Assembly: GCA_023415895.1 (NCBI GenBank) | Contig: JAEZJA010000249.1 | Coordinates: 1-9,654, forward strand | DNA: 9,654 nt | DNA from: Bacillota bacterium | GTDB taxonomy: Bacteria; Bacillota; Clostridia; Oscillospirales; Acutalibacteraceae | Reading direction: 5' to 3' | In this document: in pieces, positions 4,850 through 9,654 of the stretch | How the letters are laid out: each line of letters starts with the position of its first letter | How positions within the stretch are numbered: position 1 is the stretch's first letter | Position numbers and translations under genes: made by a program | The notes under the pieces: generated by a model | Told to the model about the DNA's origin: nothing | Seen by the model: the letters and a program-made list of their open reading frames with translations, nothing else | The model's database searches: none

Positions 4850-5884
4850 ATGAAAAAGAAACTGACTCTGACATCGCTTGCCGCCGTTCTGGCAGCGGGA
4901 CTGCTGTTGACTGGCTGTGGTGCGACCGCAACGACCTCTTCGGCGTCCAATTCGTCCGTGACCGGTACCACCGCGGCTACGGTTAAAACGGATATGAATG
5001 TATTTGCCATCAAAGGACCGACCGGCGTAGGCATGGTCAACCTGATGGAATCCAACGCCAACGCTCAGGCGGCCAACAACTACGCCTTCACCGCCGTCAC
5101 CTCTCCGGAGGACATCGTAGCCAAGATCACCAATGGCGAAGCGGATATTGCCGCCGTTCCCACCAATCTTGCGGCTACGCTCTACCAGAAGACCAAAGGC
5201 AACGTACAAATGCTCGCCGTCAACACGCTTGGTGTGCTATACATTGTGGAAAGAGGCAACACCATTTCTTCTGTGAAGGATCTCAAGGGCAAAACCATCT
5301 ATTCCACCGGGCAGGGTTCCAACCCCGAGTACATTCTCGACTATCTTCTGACCAAAAACGGCCTGAATCCTGAAAAAGATGTCAACATTGTCTTTAAAAC
5401 CGAAAACGACGAACTGGCAACCCTGCTGGTGTCCGGAGAAGCAACCGTCGCTCTCGTTCCCGAGCCTTTGCTCTCCACGGTTTTGGCTAAGGATGCCTCG
5501 CTGCGGGTGGCGCTCGAATGCAATAAGGAGTGGACAGCCGTTTCCGGCGAAGGAAGCGATCTGATGATGGGCTGTGTCATTGCGCGCAAGGCCTTTGCGG
5601 ACGAGCATCCCGATGCCATCAAGGCCTTCCTAAGTGAATACAAAACCTCGATTGAGGCCGCGACAAAAGACATCGATACGACCGCGACACTGTGTGAAAA
5701 ATACGGCATTATCGCTAAAGCAGCGCTTGCAAAGACAGCGATTCCCCGCTGCAGCTTGACCTATATCGACGGAAATGCTATGATGAACCAAATCAAGGGA
5801 TACTTTGACGTGCTGTTTGCCGCCAATCCCAAATCCCTCGGAGGAGCGTTGCCGGATGACGCGTTCTATTACAACGCCCAATAA
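4850..5884 (+). CDS. ABC transporter substrate-binding lipoprotein, NMT1/SsuA/TauA-like
   Basis: A 344-residue solute-binding lipoprotein. The signal peptide has KKK at 2-4, a hydrophobic core, and a lipobox LTGC with the lipidated Cys at 23, followed by a Ser/Thr/Ala linker to about residue 46. The rest is a two-lobe periplasmic-binding fold of the NitT/TauT type: SPEDIVAKITNGEADIAAVP, VKDLKGKTIYSTGQGSNPEY, and ELATLLVSGEATVALVPEPL are typical segments. It would sit on the outer face of the membrane and deliver ligand to the permease. The class includes sulfonate, nitrate and pyrimidine-precursor binders; the ligand here cannot be assigned. GAGG at 4838-4841 lies 8 nt before ATG 4850. Its end overlaps the permease start by 29 nt. 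Confidence 0.9.
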   Translation: MKKKLTLTSLAAVLAAGLLLTGCGATATTSSASNSSVTGTTAATVKTDMNVFAIKGPTGVGMVNLMESNANAQAANNYAFTAVTSPEDIVAKITNGEADIAAVPTNLAATLYQKTKGNVQMLAVNTLGVLYIVERGNTISSVKDLKGKTIYSTGQGSNPEYILDYLLTKNGLNPEKDVNIVFKTENDELATLLVSGEATVALVPEPLLSTVLAKDASLRVALECNKEWTAVSGEGSDLMMGCVIARKAFADEHPDAIKAFLSEYKTSIEAATKDIDTTATLCEKYGIIAKAALAKTAIPRCSLTYIDGNAMMNQIKGYFDVLFAANPKSLGGALPDDAFYYNAQ

Positions 5885-6632
5885 GCATACGTGGGTTGCA
5901 GGCGTGCTTGCCGCTCTATTCTGGCTGGCCGTCTGGCAGATCATCAGCATGGTGGTGGCGCAGGAATTTTTGGTTCCTGCGCCTTCTGTGGTTGCTGTGA
6001 CAATGTGGCGGCTGATGGGAACCACCCTTTTCTGGAAAGCGGCGGGGCTGACGTTGCTGCGCATTTTTATCGGTTTTGCTGCTTCGGTCGTCATCGGTTG
6101 CATCGCCGCCGTGCTGACCACGCAGCTGCGTATTGCGGATTTTCTGCTCACCCCCCCGCTGCGCATTGTACGCGCAGCACCCATTGCCTCTTTTATTATA
6201 TTGGCGCTGGTGTGGATTAAAACCGAGCAGGTTCCCTCGTTCATATCCTTTACCATGGTCATACCGCTCATTTGGGCCAATATAGAGAAGGGTATCCGCC
6301 AAACCGATCCCAAGCTTCTCGAAATGGCACAGGTCTTTCATTTCAGTCCTCTGAAAACACTGTTGAAAATTCGGATTCCTTCGGTCATGCCTTATTTTAT
6401 GGCCGCCTGCACATCAGGTCTGGGCTTTGCGTGGAAAGCAGGCATTTCTGCCGAGGTCATCTGCCGTCCTGCCTTTTCCATCGGCAGGCAGCTGCAGGAA
6501 GCTAAGATCTATCTGGAGACACCCGAGGTCTTTGCCTGGACGATTACGGTTGTCGTGCTCAGCATTCTTCTGGAAAAAGGGCTGATTGCACTGACCGAAC
6601 GATTTTCCTCCCATCCCGTTACTAAAGAGTAG
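5856..6632 (+). CDS. ABC transporter permease, SsuC/TauC-like
   Basis: A 258-residue inner-membrane permease with about six hydrophobic segments, roughly at residues 13-35, 62-88, 104-121, 125-145, 180-205 and 225-245. The cytoplasmic EAA loop that docks on the ATPase spans 156-175 (EMAQVFHFSPLKTLLKIRIP): Glu156, Ala158, Ile172 and Pro175 fit the consensus, but the conserved Gly is His162. ATG 5856 was chosen because GGAGGAG at 5840-5846 lies 9 nt upstream; this puts the start inside the lipoprotein gene, so the two are translationally coupled. An upstream in-frame start at 5805 lacks this support. It works with the adjacent lipoprotein and ATPase to import one small, probably anionic or aromatic, solute. 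Confidence 0.9.
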   Translation: MTRSITTPNKHTWVAGVLAALFWLAVWQIISMVVAQEFLVPAPSVVAVTMWRLMGTTLFWKAAGLTLLRIFIGFAASVVIGCIAAVLTTQLRIADFLLTPPLRIVRAAPIASFIILALVWIKTEQVPSFISFTMVIPLIWANIEKGIRQTDPKLLEMAQVFHFSPLKTLLKIRIPSVMPYFMAACTSGLGFAWKAGISAEVICRPAFSIGRQLQEAKIYLETPEVFAWTITVVVLSILLEKGLIALTERFSSHPVTKE

Positions 6633-6642
6633 GTGAAGCAGT

Positions 6643-7254
6643 TTGGCTATCGCTTTGGAACATGTGAATTTTGCTTATGATGAGGCGCACCCCATCCTCT
6701 CGGATTTCAGCTTGTCGCTGCCCGACGAGGGGGTGCTCTGCCTGTTCGGCCCCTCCGGCTGCGGTAAGACAACCCTGCTGCGGCTGCTTGCCAGACTGGA
6801 ACAGCCGCACGCCGGTCAGATTACCGGCTTGGAAGGCCTGCGCGCCGCGGTCGTCTTTCAGGAAAGTCGTCTGCTGGAATGGGAAACCGCCCTTAATAAT
6901 GTAGCACTCGTGTCTCCCCTTGCCGACAAAGCCGCAGCCCGCGCACAGGCCGCCGAGCTGCTGACGCGTATCGGTCTGGAGACCGACATCCACCGTCAGT
7001 TTCCGCGAGAGCTCAGCGGCGGTATGAAACAGCGCGTGGCCATTGCACGAGCACTGGCCGCTCAGGCCGACTTTCTGATAATGGATGAGCCCTTTGTTGG
7101 TCTGGAGGCCGCGCTGTGGCCGGTAATCGCGCAGGAGATTCTCACCGTCTATGCGCACAAGCCTATTCTGCTCGTCACCCATATTGCCGAACAGGCCGCC
7201 GTGATGAACGCTCAGGTGATTAAACTGGACGGCCCGCCATTGCAAATTCAATGA
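6643..7254 (+). CDS. ABC transporter ATP-binding protein, SsuB/TauB-like
   Basis: A 203-residue ATPase that powers the importer at the cytoplasmic face. Motifs in order: Walker A GPSGCGKTT (36-44), Q-loop VFQES (Gln73), signature LSGGMKQR (124-131), Walker B FLIMDEP (144-150) and switch His180. The D-loop reads GLEA instead of the usual ALDA. It is shorter than the usual 240-260 residues of SsuB/TauB because it stops soon after the last beta strand. The start is TTG at 6643, supported by AGGTGA at 6631-6636, which overlaps the permease stop and is 6 nt away; no ATG or GTG fits as well. It is the last gene of the operon and is followed by a very long hairpin. Confidence 0.92.
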   Translation: MAIALEHVNFAYDEAHPILSDFSLSLPDEGVLCLFGPSGCGKTTLLRLLARLEQPHAGQITGLEGLRAAVVFQESRLLEWETALNNVALVSPLADKAAARAQAAELLTRIGLETDIHRQFPRELSGGMKQRVAIARALAAQADFLIMDEPFVGLEAALWPVIAQEILTVYAHKPILLVTHIAEQAAVMNAQVIKLDGPPLQIQ

Positions 7255-7275
7255 AATGGATGCCCATATAAAAGA

Positions 7276-7330
7276 GGACTGTTACAAAACGGCGGACGAT
7301 TGATCATCGCCCGCCATTTTGTAACAGTCC
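7276..7330 (+). terminator. Very long near-perfect hairpin closing the ABC operon
   Basis: A 20-bp arm beginning GGACTGTTACAAAA (7276-7295) pairs with 7311-7330, ending TTTTGTAACAGTCC, with a single C-A mismatch. Inside, CGAT (7297-7300) can pair with ATCG (7306-7309). The stem contains AAAA/TTTT rather than a T run after it, so it may act as a bidirectional terminator or an mRNA 3'-end stabiliser. It starts 21 nt after the ATPase stop. A small inverted-repeat mobile remnant is an alternative. Confidence 0.6.
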
Positions 7331-7340
7331 TTACGCTATC

Positions 7341-7485
7341 AAGGCCTTCCCCGGAGGGGAAGGTGGGCGGCAAAAGCCGCTCGGATGAGGTGTTATTTCA
7401 GCGAATCCTGATAGCATCCAAATCTTGTGTTCTCCACCTCATCAGTCACCTTCGGTGACAGCTTCCCCTCCAGGGGAAGCCTTTT
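7341..7485 (+). repeat. Structured interspersed repeat, copy 2 (well preserved)
   Basis: A roughly symmetrical element of four small hairpins around an unpaired centre: CCTTCCCC/GGGGAAGG (7345-7363), GCGGC/GCCGC (7367-7380), GTCACC/GGTGAC (7445-7459) and GCTTCCCC/GGGGAAGC (7461-7480). These are enclosed by GATGAGGTG (7384-7392) pairing with CACCTCATC (7435-7443). The last hairpin is followed by CTTTTT and could also terminate plus-strand transcription. The ends AAGGCCTTCCCC and GGGGAAGCCTT are themselves inverted. It is in the same orientation as copy 1. The same outline is known from dispersed intergenic repeats of gut Clostridia. Confidence 0.75.
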
Positions 7486-7514
7486 TGCTGCAAAGGCTAT
7501 GTTTCTCGTTTTTA

Positions 7515-8174
7515 TCATGCAAAGGGTTTGTGTTCCTTGTCAAGCAGCTGCAGGCGCAGTACGTCGCAGAAAATCGGCTCGTCTGAACCTGTCTGCGCCG
7601 ATACATAGGTCTGATAGGCCGCCGCGATCAGCATGGGATTGATGGTTTCGGTGCTGCTGCAGGGCAACGTCACGTCGATCTCGGCAACCCCTTCCTGCGT
7701 ATTTGTGCAGGCTGCTCCCGAAAGCGCAGGTTTAAGATCCAGCGGCTTGATAACACCCTTTTTGGAGCGTTTTTCGCTCGTAATGCTGTCCTGTGCCAGA
7801 AAGGCGGGCAGCAGTGATATGTTGCCCTTGAGCGTGATGCGATAGTGCGCGAACGCGATTTCTCCCGCCTTCATGACGGGTTCACCCGCCGCATAGACGT
7901 CGAGCCCCTGCGGCAGCACGACGTTGAGGCGCTCCACCAGCTCCTCCATCGGCATATCCTCCACAAGGCGGATGTCCATGCTCTCCTCCAGACCCTCAAA
8001 GCCGAGTGACAAGGGAGCCGAAAAGGTCAGGTAAGGATGCTTGTTGAAGCCCTCGGTATACCAGATGGGCAGTCCGGCGCGGCGGATGGCACGCGTCATG
8101 GTGCGCGTCAAATCAAGATGGGAAATGTATTTGACCCGTCCGAGCTTGCGAAAGCGAATTCTAATGTCTTTCAT
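7515..8174 (-). CDS. TIGR03936-like (DUF2344) radical SAM-associated protein
   Basis: A 219-residue protein that in Clostridia accompanies, or is fused to, TIGR03960 radical SAM proteins. The N-terminus is diagnostic: IRIRFRKLGRVKYISHLDLT, then RAGLPIWYTEGFNKHPYLTF and APLSLGFEGLEESMDI. Its molecular role is not established; a part in RNA or ribosome modification has been a natural guess because the pair often neighbours ribonuclease G and rplU. ATG 8174 follows GGGAG (8184-8188, minus strand) with 9 nt spacing and overlaps the end of the radical SAM gene by 14 nt, so the two are coupled. A longer frame to 8207 would add 11 residues without a better binding site. No ribonuclease gene follows in this window: repeat copy 2 begins about 30 nt after the stop. 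Confidence 0.85.
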   Translation of the reverse strand: MKDIRIRFRKLGRVKYISHLDLTRTMTRAIRRAGLPIWYTEGFNKHPYLTFSAPLSLGFEGLEESMDIRLVEDMPMEELVERLNVVLPQGLDVYAAGEPVMKAGEIAFAHYRITLKGNISLLPAFLAQDSITSEKRSKKGVIKPLDLKPALSGAACTNTQEGVAEIDVTLPCSSTETINPMLIAAAYQTYVSAQTGSDEPIFCDVLRLQLLDKEHKPFA

Positions 8175-9654
8175 CAACGCACACTCCCTTCTTCCAGCAG
8201 GCGGCACCGCAGCCCGAGCAGGACTGACGGCAGTTGGGGGTGGTCACGCTCTCGTGCGCCTTCTGGTATTCCTTGATCAAAAACGCCTTGGATACGCCGT
8301 AGTCCAGATGATCCCACGGCAGCACCTCGTCCAGATCACGGCGGCGGTTGGCGTAAAAGGCAGGATCCATTCCCAGATCGGCCATCACGTCCAGCCAGAC
8401 CTGCAGATTGAAATGCTCCGACCAGGCGTCGCGCTTGCAGCCGCGGCGGAAGGCTTCTTCCATCACCGCGCCCAGCCGACGATCACCGCGCGCGAACACG
8501 GCTTCGAGAAAGCTTGTCTGCGCTTCATGCCAATGCAGCGTGATCTTGCGGGTCGTGATGCAGCCACGCAGATGCTTTTGCTTGAGCTCCAGCTGCTCCA
8601 TGGTGTCCTGCGGCTCCCACTGAAAGGGCGTAAAGGGCTTGGGCACAAAGCAGGCCACGCTGATGGTCACATTGACAGCCTTGCCCTTGGGCTTGTTGGG
8701 ATTGCGATAATAACAGTCCACAATTTTCTGTCCCAGCGCCGCGATACCTTCCACATCCTCGATGGTCTCGGTCGGCAAACCGTTCATGAAATAGAGCTTG
8801 ACCGCCGTCCACCCTGCGGAAAAGGCCTTGTTGACCGTTTCAAGAATTTCGTCTTCGGTAATATTCTTATTGATCGCGTCCCGCAGTCTCTGCGTACCCG
8901 CTTCGGGCGCAAAGGTCAGGCCGCTGCGCCGCAGGACGTTGAGCTGAGCCGCCAATTCCTCCGAAAAGCCGTCGATGCGCAGCGAGGGCAGTGAAATATT
9001 CGTCTGCTCCTTCTGTGCCCAGTCAAGCAGCATGGGCAGCAGCGTTTCCAGCTTCGTATAGTCGCTGGTGGACAGCGAGGTCAGCGAAAACTCGTCATAG
9101 CCGGTGTTCTCGCACAGCGCACGGCTCTGACGGTCGATGACCTCGGGAGATTTTTCGCGCACGGGGCGATAGATATACCCGGCCTGACAAAACCGGCAGC
9201 CGCGGATGCAGCCACGGAAGATTTCACTCATCGCGCGGTCGTGGACGATCTCCATATAGGGCACGACAAAGCAGTCGGGATAATAGACCGTGTCCATATT
9301 CTCGATGATGCGCTTGCGCACCTTGGCAGGAGCACCTTGCTTAGGCGTCACCGCTACCACCGTACCGTCCTCGTTGTAACTGACGTCGTATAAGGAAGGA
9401 ACATACACGCCCTCAATGTGTGCCGCCTCCTTCAAAAAGGCCGCCTTGTCAAAACCGGCGCTCTTGTGCCGACGGTAAAGCTCGATCAGCTCCAGATCGA
9501 CCTCTTCACCCTCGCCGAGAAAGAAAATATCCACAAAATCGGCCAACGGCTCGGGATTGCAGGCGCAGGGGCCTCCGGCCACCACCAAGGGATAAGAACT
9601 GTCACGGTCGGCCGCGCGCAGGGGCAGTCCTGCCAGATCGAGCATATTCAGCAC
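8161..9654 (-). CDS. TIGR03960-like B12-binding domain radical SAM protein, N-terminus outside window
   Basis: The last 497 residues are in the window; family members are about 600 long, so about 100-130 residues are missing. At the edge, GGPCACNPEPLADFVDIFFL and GEGEE are typical of the end of the B12-binding-like domain. The radical SAM cluster motif is CIRGCRFCQ, with Cys149, 153 and 156 of the fragment, which bind the 4Fe-4S cluster that cleaves S-adenosylmethionine. The core continues through SLTSLSTSDY, FAPEAGTQRLRDAINKNITE and VKLYFMNGLPTET. The C-terminal tail is cysteine-rich (NCRQSCSGCGAACWKKGVC) and may hold an additional metal or cluster. It is cytoplasmic and of unestablished substrate. 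Its stop overlaps the start of the TIGR03936-like gene by 14 nt, so they are one operon. Confidence 0.88.
   Translation of the reverse strand: MLNMLDLAGLPLRAADRDSSYPLVVAGGPCACNPEPLADFVDIFFLGEGEEVDLELIELYRRHKSAGFDKAAFLKEAAHIEGVYVPSLYDVSYNEDGTVVAVTPKQGAPAKVRKRIIENMDTVYYPDCFVVPYMEIVHDRAMSEIFRGCIRGCRFCQAGYIYRPVREKSPEVIDRQSRALCENTGYDEFSLTSLSTSDYTKLETLLPMLLDWAQKEQTNISLPSLRIDGFSEELAAQLNVLRRSGLTFAPEAGTQRLRDAINKNITEDEILETVNKAFSAGWTAVKLYFMNGLPTETIEDVEGIAALGQKIVDCYYRNPNKPKGKAVNVTISVACFVPKPFTPFQWEPQDTMEQLELKQKHLRGCITTRKITLHWHEAQTSFLEAVFARGDRRLGAVMEEAFRRGCKRDAWSEHFNLQVWLDVMADLGMDPAFYANRRRDLDEVLPWDHLDYGVSKAFLIKEYQKAHESVTTPNCRQSCSGCGAACWKKGVCVDERH

Noticed and set aside
6622..7251. Minus-strand 209-codon frame opposite the ATPase
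   Set aside because: The plus strand has all ABC ATPase motifs; this frame is a shadow.
3792..7485. Composite transposon or CRISPR-like array based on the two repeats
   Set aside because: There is no transposase, and only two diverged copies 3.4 kb apart; the repeats are dispersed structured elements, not spacer-separated repeats.
8041..8994. Plus-strand open frame (317 codons) opposite the radical SAM operon
   Set aside because: The opposite strand carries clear radical SAM and TIGR03936 motifs; this frame is a GC-rich shadow with no binding site.

Overview
The window looks like chromosomal DNA of a Firmicute, most likely a Clostridia member of the Oscillospirales/Ruminococcaceae type. The grounds are strong AGGAGG-type ribosome binding sites, small clostridial families (a DUF6323/DUF6179-like pair, an XRE regulator fused to a desulfoferrodoxin-like domain, half-size TauE/SafE genes, the TIGR03960/TIGR03936-like radical SAM pair), and two copies of a structured CCTTCCCC...GGATGAGG repeat of a kind familiar from gut Clostridia. 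This placement is inference from recognition; no search was run.

Layout. (1) 1-1001: the first codons of an unidentified minus-strand gene, then two plus-strand half-length TauE/SafE permease genes overlapping at a stop/start. (2) 1018-1700: a promoter, an XRE regulator fused to a superoxide-reductase-like domain, and a strong hairpin shared with the convergent operon. (3) 1712-3260: a minus-strand two-gene operon of unknown function, DUF6323-like then DUF6179-like. The second gene appears to carry an in-frame stop 33 codons before its natural end. (4) 3261-3982: a regulatory stretch with divergent promoters. The plus-strand promoter runs straight into an intrinsic terminator about 50 nt downstream (small RNA or attenuator). 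A 72-residue two-helix membrane protein, repeat copy 1 and a terminator follow. (5) 4058-7330: a Crp/Fnr-type regulator with a CRP-geometry palindrome over its own start site, then a lipoprotein, a permease and an ATPase of a NitT/TauT/SsuABC-like importer, closed by a very long hairpin. (6) 7341-7485: repeat copy 2, so the two repeats flank the regulator-transporter cassette. (7) 7515-9654, minus strand: a TIGR03936-like protein and a TIGR03960-like B12-binding/radical SAM protein, the latter running off the window.

How they work together: the Crp/Fnr protein probably senses a small effector and controls both itself and the downstream importer. The importer substrate cannot be read from sequence; sulfonate-, nitrate- or pyrimidine-like compounds are the usual ligands of its class. 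The TauE/SafE pair could export sulfite or sulfoacetate, but a link to the importer is speculative. No tRNA, rRNA, CRISPR array, transposase or phage gene was seen. Nothing amounts to a clear new defence or mobile system. The best leads are the interrupted DUF6179 gene, the short promoter-terminator unit, the SOR-like fusion lacking a ligand, and the repeat-flanked cassette.
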